Shown: positions 24,844 to 36,890, counted from the first letter of the stretch. The stretch is 64,000 nt of DNA from Euborellia annulipes (GCA_023213315.1 JAKCPI010012441.1:62001-126000), one strand, 5' to 3'. Program-made: numbers and translations. Notes: a model not told the origin generated them from the letters alone.

Positions 24844-24922
24844 GGAAACAAGACAAATAAAATTTAAATGCAATCATTTCCTATATTTTCTTTCAATAAA
24901 TTATTTATATGCATGTATTAAA

Positions 24923-25091
24923 ATTGAAGGGGTCGGGCGCAGATAGTGCTAACCCACAAATATATTGTTTTGAGATCATGCTGAGAACCAAAATGAACAA
25001 CTAGTACAAACCTTTGGCTAATTGATGATCCTGATAAGTCGGATTTGTCATAACTGTGGGTTAGCACTATCTGTAGCCCACCCCCTTTAAT
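24923..25091. repeat. Foldback repeat, about 36-bp arms
   Basis: GCAGATAGTGCTAACCCACA is matched by its inverse at 25055-25075. The outer arms GAAGGGG/CCCCTTT also pair. Confidence 0.7.
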
Positions 25092-25296
25092 TGTTTCCTG
25101 TTCTTATGAGCAACGACACTGCTGTGGTGTCTCAAATACCTAGGTTTAAGAAATTTTTTCGATACGATTTTGTAAATTAATTAAAAATTTTCTTGAAAAA
25201 AAAAAAATTTATGAGTAATGAAAAAATTATTTTAATTTAGAAAATTCATAAATTTTATTTATTTTTTTAAATTTACATTAAATTATTTGAAACTGG

Positions 25297-25556
25297 CAGG
25301 GGCGTAAATAAGAAATTTTTTTTTTTTGGGGGGGGGGGAGGGCTGAACTGAAAAATTTTTCTGCGCAAAAGTTTCCGAAATTTTTTTTTAAAGAAACTTA
25401 ATTTTTTCATACGAAATTTTTTGCTGCGGGGCCAATCAAACATTTCGGGGGGGGGGGGGGCGAGTCCTGCTGATTTCTGTATATCGGTATATATGTATTT
25501 AGAAAATATTTGGGGGCCCTCAGCCCCCCCCCCCCCCCCTCTTATATACGCCCCTG
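25297..25556. mobile_element. hAT-like MITE, CAGGGGCGTA family
   Basis: The ends are CAGGGGCGTAAATAAGA and TCTTATATACGCCCCTG. Flanks GAAACTGG and AAAACTGT agree at 6 of 8 bases. Several G/C runs of 10-15. Half copies occur at 31823 and 56400. Confidence 0.75.
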
Positions 25557-26383
25557 AAAACTGTACAATAATTCTCTTAATTTGATGCAGAAGTGGATAT
25601 TTGTCAAATTCGAAGGGTTGGAATCATATATATATATATATATATTTTTAATTATTATTTAACAAATATTTATTAAATTAATAATAATTATTTTTTTTTT
25701 TTGAATAACAAAAAAAAATAGTTCAATGATGACAAACATGTTAGTCCTAAATAAGCTTTCTGATTGACTAGAGCATCTGCGATTTGCTTTCTAAACTATA
25801 AAATTTATTTTTTCAAGTATAGAATATATAGGCCTACAATAATTTAAAATAATCCAAAATTTTTGTTTGATTGTGGGTGCGGTGTCCGTAGTAAATATAT
25901 TGATTGGGTTTTTAACCCCCTAATCTGCTCACTGTTGATCCATTTGAGCAATAAGAGAAAAAGAGTGCAAGATACTATCAGTTAGTGAGAGAGAAAGAGA
26001 GAGACTGACATGAGAGGGGCACCGCCCTTTGGCTGACCTCCCAGTGAATCCCCTTTATCTATCTCTTTCTTTCTTTTGCTTTTCATCTCCTCTCATTCTA
26101 TCTTTTCTTAATGTTTTCATCCTCGTACTTGTCAATCAATCAAAAAACCTTCCCTCTCTCTCCCTCACACTTAATGAGCTCAAGGAAAAGACCTTTTGAT
26201 TGGCATTCTTGATATATTATTCTTATGGAAAAGAACCATTATGCAAGAAACATAACCAACCATCAAATTTACTTCCATCACGATTCTTCTTAAAAAACAA
26301 AAAACAAAAATAAATAAATTACCTCTATCCTACAATTATTTTGTAAAATAAAAGAAGGAAAATAGGACAACCTTAAAAATAAA

Positions 26384-27053
26384 AATCTGGTGTGACTGGC
26401 GCACAGCACACAACTTTCTCTTACCTTCGGTAATCGAAAGTTGTGTACTGTGCTTGTCACACCAGATTTTTTGTGTCGACATGTATTTAGTTTCCGACAG
26501 TAGGGTACAATTGAATTCAAGATGTAAAATTTATAAGTATGGCAAAATGTTTATATTTTGATACCATGGCAGCCATTTCTCCTATCTTTTCTATGGAGTA
26601 CAAGAGTAAAGTGGTCTTCAGAAGATTTCAATCACAAAATGAGAATATACATTTTAAAGAGCAACTAAAAAATCATTGATTTTTGAATTAAAAAAAAATC
26701 GTTGGAGCAAATTTTGAGAAAATAGAAAAAAACTGAAAAAGTGCATCAGTAAAGTACTAGTACTCTTTGGTCGATTTTGTTCAAAAGCTTCGTGTCACGT
26801 CTCAGGGGGTGCCTAACTTAAATATAAAATTTCAACCTCCTAGCTCTTTTCGTTCTTGAGATATTTTGTTCACAGACAGACAGACAGACAGACACACAGA
26901 CAGACAGACCATGTCGCGAAAACCACTTTTTGGATTCAGGGGACCTCAAAACGTGAAGATCCATCAAAATCTCGACATCGAATTTTTGACATGAATCCAA
27001 TACTTTCTCTCTATATATATATTACATATATACATAGGTAAGAGAAAGTAAAA
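26384..27053 (+). mobile_element. F1 element, full length
   Basis: Left hairpin AATCTGGTGTGACTGGCGC...GTCACACCAGATT at 26384-26467, right terminus ...ACATAGGTAAGAGAAAGTA. The interior has a (GACA)n stretch. This is among the most complete copies. Confidence 0.8.
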
Positions 27054-27446
27054 TAGATATGTGGCCATCAAATTTTCTTTTTCACTAAAAAAAAACCACC
27101 AAATCTCATTTTGAAAAATTATAGAAATTTTATTCTATATAAATACAAATAATACAAACAATTTTTCTTTAGATGAGTATAAATAAATCAGAAGATAAAG
27201 AAAGAATGATGATGAGAAATTGGTTGGATTTTTTTTTTAAGGAAGGTCATTTTCCCACACACCGGTTTTAACCGGTGCGATGATTCAATAAGACTTCACC
27301 TTAATCTTATATCAATTGGCAAATGAACTTTATTTTTTTTTGGTCTTTTGACCACATTTTAAATAAATATAAAGCTATATTTATTTAACAGATCATTCAG
27401 AAAATTCGTAGCCTGGCAAGCTAAAAGCAAAAATATCTTTCAAATA

Positions 27447-27858
27447 CAGTATAAATGCGGATGCACACGTAATTGCAAACTTGACAAGCATGCACAAATT
27501 CCCTTCAGCACCATAAGGCACAAACGTGCTTGTGCAAGCAACAGCTTATGCCGAAAATTAACCTAAAACAAAAGGTTATTTATTCGACGATAACAAGAAA
27601 TACTCACTTGCTTTAAACAGAGACATAATAAATATTAATATTTAAATCGAAATATTAAATTAATTAATATATAGACTATTAAATAAAAATCAAATATCAA
27701 GACGACTATAAAATAGGGGACGTGCCTATAGAGTTTGCTTACTCAAATATGTATGTCCATCAAGCGGCTTGCACAATTAAAATGCTTGCGCAAAATTCTC
27801 CTATAGACGTAGCGTTTGCTTGAAAAGTTTGCCTTTACGTGTGTAGCCAGCCGCCTTA
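27447..27858. mobile_element. MITE, AAGGCGGCTACAC family (copy 1)
   Basis: A divergent inverted copy of 63010-63465. They share GTAAACTTGACAAGCATGCAC-like, GCCGAAAATTAACCT and AAACAGAGACA blocks and the GTGTAGCC...GCCGCCTT end. Confidence 0.75.
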
Positions 27859-28569
27859 ATGGTAAAATATATTCAATCAACGTATTTTAGAGCAAAACAC
27901 ATCTCTCTGAACTATCCTATTTGGCAGATAGATTAATATATGGTGTGTTCACATAAAGGACGGCCATTCCCAACACAGATATATATATATGTCAGGCTGC
28001 CAACTTTCTAAATAATACAATATTCTTCTGTAATAAAATGATGAAATGACATTTGAAATAATAAATCTATATCTTGAAAGAAACTCTCACTATTAATTAA
28101 ATCTAGAATTCGTTAATTGTTGATGATGTTATTCCAATTGTTGTCACGGATCGTTAAAACAAAAACCTATTTATTTTCTTCTCATCTCATCTCTAAATGC
28201 AAATTTCTAATTAGAAAGTTAAATTATTCAATTATTTTTATTTTTTTTTAATTCCAATGCCATTTTCATAATTATTGAATTATAAATTGATGCAATTTTT
28301 GTCCTGCATATATTTATATAAATATTTTTTTAATATTCCTCATTAATATAAATAAATTTATTATTCAATTCCATCATTAAAAAAAAAAGGAGATTAAAAC
28401 ATTTTTATTTTACACTGAAAAAAAAAACCTTGTAAATTCAATGGAAATCCCTTCAATTCATTCCGAAACCGTAATGAAAATGCGTCAATGAGGTTTCTCG
28501 TCAATTCAATGGGATACCTTGTTAAAACGAAATTGAAGGTGCATCTTATAATTTCAAAAGGTTTTCCTG

Positions 28570-28800
28570 TTGAAAAAACTGACACGATTTCCTTTAAATT
28601 TAAAAGGAAATTTTGTTAAAACGAAGTTGACCGTATTTACCGTAAATTTTAAAGGAATTTTTGTTGAAACGAAATTGACAGGATTTCCTGTAAATTTTAA
28701 AGGAAATTTTGTTGAAACCAAATTGACAGGATTTCCTGTAATTTTTAAAGGATATTTTGTCAAAACTAAATTTACTGGATTTCTTGTAATTTTAAAATGA
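28570..28800. repeat. 48-bp tandem repeat, open on both strands
   Basis: About 4.7 units of 48 bp. Both strands stay open and translate to 16-residue periodic peptides (KLTGFPVNFKGNFVET on +). Since 48 is a multiple of three, the open frames follow from the repeat. I do not call it a gene. Confidence 0.8.
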
Positions 28801-28823
28801 TTTTTCATTTAATTTTAAATTGA

Positions 28824-29085
28824 ATTTATTTCAATCTGCTACAGCTACACTCGACGGAACACAGGTTTTTGGCGTGTTGATTAATTTAAGAGATTTTTTA
28901 ATTATTTATTTTAAATATATTTTTAATTTTTCTCAGGTCAAAGATATGCATTATTGTTTTACGAATGACATGAGAAAAATCAAACATATATTTAAAAAAT
29001 AATTAAAAAATTTTTTAATTAATCAACACGCCAAAATCCTGTGTTCCGACGAGCTGTGGCAGATTGAAATAAATTCAAGTTACAA
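28824..29085. repeat. Foldback nested in the CACTGAAAA element
   Basis: Arms 28824-28915 and 28990-29085 (AATTTATTTCAATCTGC, GGAACACAGG, GGCGTGTTGATTAATT) are inverted copies with few mismatches around a 75-bp spacer. Confidence 0.75.
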
Positions 29086-30760
29086 TGATTTTTTTGTCAA
29101 AAACAATTTGACAGGATTTCTTATAATTTTAAAAGGATTCTTTGTATAAAGGAAATTATGTAAAAAAATCAAATTTACAAAATTATAACAAAAAAAATGT
29201 TTTTTTATTTTACGAGTTAATTACAAAAAAATTACAATTCAGTTGTAATGTACACCAAACTTATATAAATAAATACTTTTGAAATGAATTATCAAGATGT
29301 CTTATTTTATAAATAGGCCTATTAATAAGTTTTGAAACATATTAAAATATCAAAAATATGTATTTATTTTTAGATAATATGAAAAAAAAAAATAGAAATG
29401 TCATTTTCAGAACCATAGGATGAATTGTTCATTTGTAGATGCTGAATCTTCGATTTTGTATTCTGAAAAAAAAAAAAGTTTGTTTTTTAATTCTACCAAA
29501 ATTTGTTTATATTCTAAATTTTTAACTTGTTGAGGTCGGCCTGATCAAGAGAGCGAGAAGCCCTCTTGGGCTAAGGTATTGTATTCGGTTCTTTTGTCTC
29601 GTGAAAATAAGGAATTTTATCTGAAAGAACCCTTTTCCCACTAATGTCAATGGCCGATAGCCTAAAACGTATGCAAGAGTTTTTTATTCAAAAAAAATAA
29701 TTTGTATAAACATTAGATAGATAATATTTTGAAACATTTCACCTTTTGTTTTATAACATTATATTTACCTTTTAATGTATGAAACAGACCTTCTAAATCC
29801 CACTCAATTAGAATGTGATATAATTATAAATAGTCTTCATTGAAGTCCTGCAAGTCAAGCACAAAATTTATTATAAATAATATATTAAAAGAAAATCATA
29901 ATATATTTTGTAGACGTACCTTGGTTTTTTGCCATAATATGTAAGAAAAAAACAGGACACAAAGAAAATTTTGTTAGACGTGCCGTGAATAAAAAAAAAA
30001 AGTACAAATATTTTTCAAAATTAAAAAAGTATATATGATAGAAGATATCAACTCGGATTTCAAATATTCAAAGAATGAATCTGGAAAAGAAATGCTGCCT
30101 AGTCAACTCAAGCTAGTCATACTGTCTGCTAAGAGAGAATGACGAGCTTTGAGTTAGAGTAAGCAATGGGTAGGTAGGTAGGTAGGGAGGGAGTTGCCTT
30201 TTTCTCAGGTAAAATAAGAATTTAAAGGTTTTTACTGTCAAATTTAAAGGAAACCTTGTCAATTTTACAGGATTTCTTTTTGAATTAGAACTCGATGAAA
30301 TTTCCTGTAAAAATAAAAGGAAATTTTTTCATTTTTACGGTATGAGTTTGTCATATAGAACTTGAGGCGATTTCTTGTAAAAATGAAAGGAAAATTTGTT
30401 AATTTTATGGGAAGGTTTGTTGAAAATTTTTAAAGGGATTTCACTTTAAATTTACAAGGTCGGTTTTTTTTCAGTGTACGCTTTAATGTTATTTAATTTT
30501 AATAGATAAGTTATTGATTTTGGCCAAATGGAAATTTTGCCATTGTTGGGCATCCGGGGCCAAAGTATTAAAAAAAAAAGTTGTTGATTTACCATTCAAA
30601 AATAAAATTTAGAATATTTAAAAAATTTTAAAAAATCTAGTTTATCAGTCAAGGATTCGTAAACATTCGTCCCTTTTTTTTGTATAAAAACAAGAAAAAA
30701 AGTCATTGCCATTGGTTTTGTTTACAATTGTGCAAATGAAATGCCATTTATCTCACAATG

Positions 30761-30948
30761 CTGGGCCGGATCTAGGGGGGGGGGGCAGTGGGTGCGTGTG
30801 CCCCGGGCGGCAGATATCAGGGGCGGCAATTAAAGAAAGATTTACTAAAAAGAAGGTAAAATGATATGAATTTTGTATAGATAATTTTAAGGAGGGAGCG
30901 GCAAATTAAATTTTGCCCTCCCTTAAAAATCTTCTAGTTCCGGCCCTG
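30761..30948. mobile_element. hAT MITE, CAGGGCCGG family, perfect TSD
   Basis: Ends CTGGGCCGGATCTAG and TAGTTCCGGCCCTG. Exact 8-bp duplication TCACAATG on both sides (30753-30760 and 30949-30956). 188 bp. Confidence 0.87.
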
Positions 30949-31189
30949 TCACAATGTCAGATTTATGTTATTTGCGCTTGATTCCTTCATGTATAACATC
31001 GTCCAAATAAGAAAAATAAAATTTCATTATTTGAAGTTTTTATTCTTTATTGTGAGGTCCAGTTTTGACAAGTTATTATCACTTTAAACATCAAATTTGA
31101 AGATAATTTTGTCCAGTTTTGAATTTAAAAAACCTAATATTTTTCGTTTTAAAATGAGATTCACTTTGAAAATAAATAACAATCGATTA

Positions 31190-31325
31190 TTTTGCACAGC
31201 CAGTGAGGAGTTCTCTTCCCGTTCCAAGCGACAAAAATTCATTTCAATTGAATTGGATACAAATCAATTGAAATAAATAGGGACGGGGTCTAAATGACCT
31301 CAAATGCAGATTAAGACCTTAAATG
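31190..31325 (+). repeat. SINE2 copy
   Basis: GAGTTCTCTTCCCGTTCC resembles the B-box region of SINE2 at 19 kb. It is followed by the GGGACGGGGTCTAAATGACCTC tail shared with 42.4 kb. Confidence 0.5.
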
Positions 31326-31822
31326 AAAAAAATAAATAAATAAAAAAGATGAACTGACTGCTCTCTTCATATTCTCTGAATAAAGAGAAGAATTAATTAT
31401 TATTAATAATATAAATAGATTTAATATTATTGTTTATTAAAAAAAATAGTTTTGACCTATATTCTCTAAATAGAATCTATTATAAAATAAATTTAAAAAA
31501 TAGTAGGCTACAAGAACGTTATTTTTATTCGCTCTAACAGAAAATGTAAACATATGGTGTCCATTAAATCTCCATATGCTATAATTTTATCAAAGAACAT
31601 ATTTCTTATAATAATTTTTTTTTTATTTATTATCATTAATTATCAAACTACTTTGAATACATTTTTCTTTAAAAGGTCAATCCGCCTTAGGGGAAAAAAA
31701 CAAAAAAAAATAAAATAAAAATTAGTAAATTTCGTAATGAATAAAAGTGCAAAAAATTTGCTAATTTTTCTTTTAAGAAATCTAATACCTTTCTAAATCG
31801 AATAGGAATGGAGAGAGGAATC

Positions 31823-31900
31823 AGGGGCGTATATAGAAATTTTTTCTCCGGGGAGGAGGCCCGAACTCTAAATTTTTTTTTTACGAAACTAATTTTTCAC
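31823..31900 (+). repeat. Half copy of CAGGGGCGTA MITE
   Basis: It starts CAGGGGCGTATATAG with a G-rich follow-up. No matching right end was found. Confidence 0.5.
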
Positions 31901-32436
31901 GCAGGATGGCAACATTTTAATTTTTAAAAATTATATCTTAACTTTTTTAGACCTAAAACATGCTTCAAACCTTAAATACCTCAATCGTCCCAGGTTTCTC
32001 CTACGTGAAAGTAAAATATAACGTCAAGTATGTAAATGCAATTATTTAGATTTTTATTGTGGTGGGTTTTATCTTTTTTGGATAATTTTTATAATAAACA
32101 GGATCAAGGTAACGCAACCTTGAACTTAGAATTTTTAACTCACCTTCACCATTCGATTCTTAATAAATGTTTTTGTATAATTTAGCAAACATATTTGTTT
32201 GCTCTGTCACCATGCTCTTTTCAAACATAATCATTATACAAATTACATGCCAGATATTTTATCTTAAAGAAATGTCAAAGACATTGACATTTTATTTTAT
32301 GTCTTATTTTAAATTTTGTTTTAATTAACATTTAGAATAAAACTTTTTTTTTATTAATAATTAATAGCTACCAATTAATATACATTATATATCTACAAAA
32401 AAAATGATATTAATTGTATCTTATTGTCATTTACAG

Positions 32437-32600
32437 GGCCGGTGACGGTGCCGATGGTGTCGACGAATCAGTCGCCGCCGATAGCGATGCCGGTGCAGGT
32501 GCCGCACGGACATGTCGTGCAACAGATCGTCGACGAGAACGGCACTCTACGCCATGTGATCCTCTCCCCTCAGCCCTACTGCCCAGCTACCGCGCATTAT
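32437..32600 (+). CDS. FNDC3: FNDC3-family protein, N-terminal exon B
   Basis: The exon is bounded by acceptor TTTACAG (to 32436) and donor TAT|GTGAGT, enters in phase 1 and leaves in phase 0. The translation begins GPVTVPMVSTNQSPP, then PVQVPHGHVVQQIVDENG and LRHVILSPQP. It matches, in order, the FNDC3A/B N-terminal block (GP..VPMMSPNGS.PP, a VPPGY motif, QVIEDN G.RRVVV.PQ). FNDC3 proteins are membrane-associated, with a Pro-rich N-terminus, up to nine fibronectin type III domains and a C-terminal membrane anchor. The Drosophila homologue is miles to go. Only part of the N-terminal region is encoded here. GC content jumps sharply against both flanking introns. The neighbouring coding exons are about 30 kb away on each side. 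The family call rests on remembered alignments, not on a search. Confidence 0.82.
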
Positions 32601-33051
32601 GTGAGTGTTATCTCAGATTCTCAATAATTCCGTTTTCTGATAGGATCAATAATGTTAGATTAAAAAAAAAAAGGAAGTAGAATTCATTATATATTATAAT
32701 AGAAATTAATATAGAATCTTACTATATACTATTAAACGTTCAATATACGTTTGTTTATATCTAAGCACATCGGTTCTCTTAAACGCTACTAAGGATTTTT
32801 TTTAAATTTTAGATATATAGGCCTACTATTTCCGGTACTAATATGAAATTTCACTAGGTCTCGTCTTTAGGAAGATTTGGGGACTAGTATTTCTCGACAT
32901 TCACTTTAACAATTTATTTCAAATTTTAAATATTTCCTATTTTCGGTATACAAAACAATTTTGAGAACTCGTCTTTGGGAAATTTCGTGTACTAATACTT
33001 TACTGATTTAACACCATTACGGGTAGTTCCATTTTTTATTTTAAACAAGTG

Positions 33052-33262
33052 GTAAAACCCGCCGAAGGCGGGCGGCCACGCCCCCTAGACCCCCATGCTC
33101 GCCTCGGTTAACAAATACATCAAATTTATTCTTGTTCACTGAACATTTTAAATTTCCCTCTCTGACTCACCTTCCTATAACTCTGGCCAATCAGCGAGAG
33201 AACAGGTACATACACACAGAGACAGGAAGTCAGTGGCTAGCGCTTTATAAATAGTAATGATT
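33052..33262 (-). repeat. Repeat with CGCCGAAGGCG palindrome
   Basis: CCCGCCGAAGGCGGGCGG followed by a GAGAACAGGTACATACAC...GGCTAGCGCTTTATAA block. Both parts recur inverted at about 975-1130. The GC-rich end recurs at 39865 and 47885. Confidence 0.55.
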
Positions 33263-34354
33263 ATAATATATCCCGATGGCTACCGGAGGACTTTTCACAA
33301 GCTTGTTTTTTCGGAGCCACCCATCCGAAATTCAACCTTGCTTTTGACATTGACTATCAGCAACCATCTTTGTAACTGTTGCTCTACTCGTTTGCCATAT
33401 CATTCTTCAATTTTATTCAAATATCTTTTGTTTTATTTTAGTTTAGTTGATTTTTAGGCATCTCAATGAATTGAAGTCCTAACAAAAAATTAGATGGTCT
33501 TGTTTTATTTACGTCTGAAAAATCAAACAAAGATCTTTGGGGCGACATTAAAGTATTACGTGAATATTATAGGAAAAAAGGAGTTATTATTTAGTATAAC
33601 AAACCATGATTAATTCAAATAAAGAACATTTATTTTTAATAAGTGAAAGTAATATAAATTATCTAAAGCAGAATTTGCCAATCTTTTTTAATCCTTTTAT
33701 ATTCTATTTCATTAAATTTTATCAATTTTATTTATTTTGTGCGTGAATGACTTCTTTCCGCGATTGGTTTTTTTATTTCATTTCACATACTCCTAAATGA
33801 TTCATCAATTAGTCAAAGGAAATCGCATACCTCAAACTGTTAACTACTGACCTAAGTTCTTTGATTAAAAGCTGATATAGAATTTTGTTTCAAATATTTC
33901 GACCGCAATCTTATTTACTGACTCACAATTATAAATACTCACAATAATATAATTTCTCAAATACGTCATATTACTCAAGATCATAAATGTTTGTCTAAAT
34001 CTATATTTTGAAGGAAATTCGTTGAAATCCTGTTTAAAATAATCTTGCAAGCTAGACATATCCCCGTTGTATAATAATAGTTTTCTCAGATATTCGAATA
34101 AATCACATCACTCTATGAGCCTGACTTTTATTTTACCATAGAGATACAATCTTTTTGGCAACTATCAACATTACCAAAGTATAAACTACTATTTTTAAAA
34201 TAAAACATTTCTTTAATATATTTTGTGGATATATTTTTACTTTTTTTGCTAGTGGATCAAGTGACTCCTAGCCCTGAGAAATTGAAACCGATCTCCAGCC
34301 TATTCTTTTGCTAACAGACACTTGATCACACCAGCAAAAATCTTAAGAATTTTT

Positions 34355-34450
34355 TAAAACCCTTTTAGACTACAGAGGCCATTTGGGGTTGAAATACATA
34401 TATACAAATACAATGTACCGATGATTGCCGGGGGACGTGCCACACGCTAA
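34355..34450 (+). repeat. Short interspersed repeat
   Basis: CTACAGAGGCCATTTGGGG, then ACAATGTACCGATG and a CCACACGCTAAT block. Shared with 57484-57610, and partly with 23535-23605. Confidence 0.6.
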
Positions 34451-34580
34451 TAATCCAAAGAATTAAAAGATATAAATTGAATAAGTGTGTATAATAACTT
34501 GGAATCACAGATTAGGAAGAGGAGAAACAGATTTTTATTCTCTCTCACCATATCAATTTATTTTTTGCCATCTTTCTTTG

Positions 34581-34903
34581 TAGGTAGAATTAGAATACTC
34601 AATAGAGCGAGCAGCTAAATATAATTTCATTTATTTCCCCTCAGAGCTCAGACGTTTTGGCCTTGTTTAGGGTCATCTTCAGAGCTACTAACAGAACACT
34701 TATATAGGACTCACACAAAATCAGTCACATTAATTCAATTTGTATTAAAGTGACTGATTTTGTGTGAGACCTTTATAATTGTTCTGTTAATAGCTCTGAA
34801 GATGGCCCTAAACAGGATCGAAACGTAGTTCTGAGGGGAAATAAATGAAATTATATTTAGCTGCTCTCTCTTTGATTTCTAATTCTACCTACAAATTATA
34901 CAA
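34581..34903. repeat. Foldback element with hammerhead arms (copy 6)
   Basis: Arms share GTAGGTAGAATTAGAA, GCAGCTAAATATAATTTC and TGACTGATTTTGTGTGAG in inverse order around a very short centre. Confidence 0.75.
34788..34832 (+). ncRNA. Hammerhead-like motif, copy 6 right arm
   Basis: CTGAAGA, imperfect stem II (GGCCCT/AGGATC), GAAA, CG and UA. The core is retained and H17 is A. Stem I is poorly formed. The left arm (34645-34690, minus) reads CCAAAACGTC, so G12 is lost. Confidence 0.45.
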
Positions 34904-34929
34904 TAAGCTATAAAAAAAAAAAATAAAAC

Positions 34930-35680
34930 TCTAAAATTCTGAGAGAGGTTGTCTCAAAATTTTAAAATATCTAAAATTTCGAGCGCATGGACTACGAGTC
35001 TGGTATATCATATAGACCTACTGATAAAAAAGGAACCATGCGCTCAAAATTTTATATAATATTTATAATCTTATCCAAAGCATTGGCTGTGATATTTAGT
35101 AGATAATTGTGAACAGGAGCAGTCAAAGATTTAAATAGACTCTGAATGCTGATTCTACACACCGGAGTCGTTTCAGTTCTTGTATTTAAGGCCATATTAT
35201 CTAATCTAAGGGCTGAAGATGACTTTTAAATAAAAGAAGTCTCCAGTGAATCAGCATTCAGATTTTATTTATTGGCTGCTCCTGTCCACAATAATCCACT
35301 CTATATATACCTTAATCTCACAGACACTACTTAGGTAGAATAAGATTATAAAATATTGTAGAAAACTCCTCCTATGATTAGAACCAAAAATCAGAGTATT
35401 TATTGGCTGCTCCTGCCTACAATTATCCACACTAAATATTTTATAATTTTGTGACAACCTCTCTCAGAATTTCCATATCGCCTGCTCCGAATCATAGTGG
35501 CGAAATTCGACAATTATAGTCGTTTGAAAGTTTTATAAATATATACTTTAAATAGCCGGGCAATAAATGAATAGCCCAGAATCAATAGCAAAGAATGGAA
35601 ATATATTTTCGCTACTTAGGTACTCAAAAATTGGATTTTCGGACTTCCGCCACTATGATTCTCAGCAGGCGATATATGCA
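34930..35680. repeat. Cluster of interleaved inverted repeats
   Basis: Three inverted pairs: TTCTGAGAGAGGTTGTC (34940) with GACAACCTCTCTCAGAA (35455); GAACAGGAGCAG...CTGAATGCTGATTC (35110-35155) with its inverse at 35250-35290 plus a third arm at 35400; and ATCGCCTGCTCCGAATCATAGTGGCG (35477) with its inverse near 35650. Confidence 0.6.
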
Positions 35681-36469
35681 CTGAAGATGATCCCTGTAGA
35701 GGGACCAATATATTTGAACAATTCTGTATACCAGTATGTGTATTTGTATATTGTCTAATTTGTCTAAACTTTGTGAACTAAGAAAAATTTCATTTCCGAG
35801 TCACACACGCCGATCGTGTATAGGCCTATAGGCCTACATACCAACTTGAATTTTCCTCTCGCTAAAAAGGGTGTGTGTGAAATTCTTTTTCAATACTAAA
35901 GAATAAAACCCCGCCCAAAAAAGAGAAGCTTCCTGCTCAATTGTTAGTTCAAATATTCCGTATTACTGGAAAAAAATAAATAAATAAACGAAACGACAAC
36001 AGTTATTTCTTTCACTCATTGAATAAACAAATAAAAAGGGAAAAAATAAATAAATCTTTAAATAGACGATTGAAAATTTGACAAATAAAATCTCTCCACC
36101 TCCCTATGGAGATGAGAGAGAGATTCATCTCGATTGATTGGCATTCAACAGAGAGACTAAGAGAGTTGTTTATTTATTTTCCAAGGACTCTTAGCCTGGC
36201 GACTATAGATAAATGCACACATTGCAGCTTCCTTCTTCCTTTAATTAAAATAATCTAATATTAATAATTATTTCTTGGTTCATTAAAAAAGATCCATCGC
36301 TCTCTTATATTCTCAATGACTATCATAAAGGATTTTAAAATTATGTATTTGTTACTTTTTGCCTGCTGGATGATAGGCAACCCAATTAACCAACTCACTA
36401 ATAAATTAGACATTTGAAAAAATGTGTAATATTTTTAGGGTAATCCAAAATTTTTACTAACATATTAAA

Positions 36470-36890
36470 GCCTTCGGGCTTGGTGTAGTTGTTATCGCGC
36501 TTTCCTTGTATAGCAAGGGTCGAGGGTTCGGACTCCAGGGAGTTCAATGATTTTATTAAGCCTTTTGAATACCAAATGGCATAAATAAGAATGCCTGGAC
36601 CCCCAATAAATATATATTAATAAATTACGAGTATCGTTTAAGTCTTAAATGGCCTAAGTTGCCGAAAAGAGTGTGTAGTGTGTGTGAATGAGAAAAAAGT
36701 GTGATACTTATTATGTTAATTACGATATTTTTGATTAGTTATTTTTATTTATATAAAAAAATATTTATTAAACATTTAAAAAAAATCATTGCCCCTGGTT
36801 ATTAGGCATCCAAACGCATCTGAACAGGAACTACTCTCTCTAATCAGCGACTCGGGCCATTAGATTCATTGAAAACACAAACTATGACCA
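36470..36890 (+). repeat. SINE plus extended 200-bp block (second copy)
   Basis: Collinear with 21679-22115, including GTGATACTTATTATG and CATTGCCCCTGGTTATTAGG. The head A box is weakened (TGGTGTAGTTG). A further tail-only SINE piece follows at 36895-36955. Confidence 0.75.

Larger units (their letters stand above)
28413..30476. mobile_element. Non-autonomous element with CACTGAAAA termini
   Basis: Ends CACTGAAAAAAAA...CCTTGTAAATT and its inverse AATTTACAAGG...TTCAGTG are flanked by TA on both sides. The subterminal regions (28430-28800 and 30225-30460) are arrays of TTTCCTGTAA/AAAGGAAATTT modules. No transposase is visible in the interior. Confidence 0.7.
2296..32436 (+). other. Intron 1 of the FNDC3-family gene
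   Basis: An intron of about 30.1 kb with GTAAGA donor and TTTACAG acceptor. Most of its length is repeats, listed separately. Stretches in which I see no gene and no clear element are 2578-2640, 2863-4463, 4721-5900, 6105-7380, 8490-9530, 10950-11225, 12440-13140, 13810-14080, 15280-16085, 16480-17380, 19900-21675, 22840-24080, 25560-26380, 27055-27440, 27865-28410 and 30960-32436. They are AT-rich with homopolymers and short microsatellites: (TA)n at 6901-6943, GA-rich at 3990-4016, and a TTCAC repeat at 8957-8980. Confidence 0.75.

Noticed and set aside
25971..26010. Second TATA/Inr promoter at the TATCAGTTAGTG site
   Set aside because: No TATA-like box at -30 and no following donor; the surroundings are GA-rich low complexity.
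28554..28808. Repetitive Asn/Lys/Thr/Phe-rich protein on the minus strand, with a matching + strand protein
   Set aside because: Both frames follow from a 48-bp tandem repeat, whose period is a multiple of three; no start context, splice sites or family support.
32414..32680. Alternative + strand frame over exon B (RAGDGADGVDE...)
   Set aside because: Out of phase with the FNDC3 match and crosses the donor site.
35158..35245. Hammerhead in the 35.2-kb palindrome (CTGAAGATGAC)
   Set aside because: CTGAAGA is not followed by a GAAA element on the same strand; resemblance is partial.
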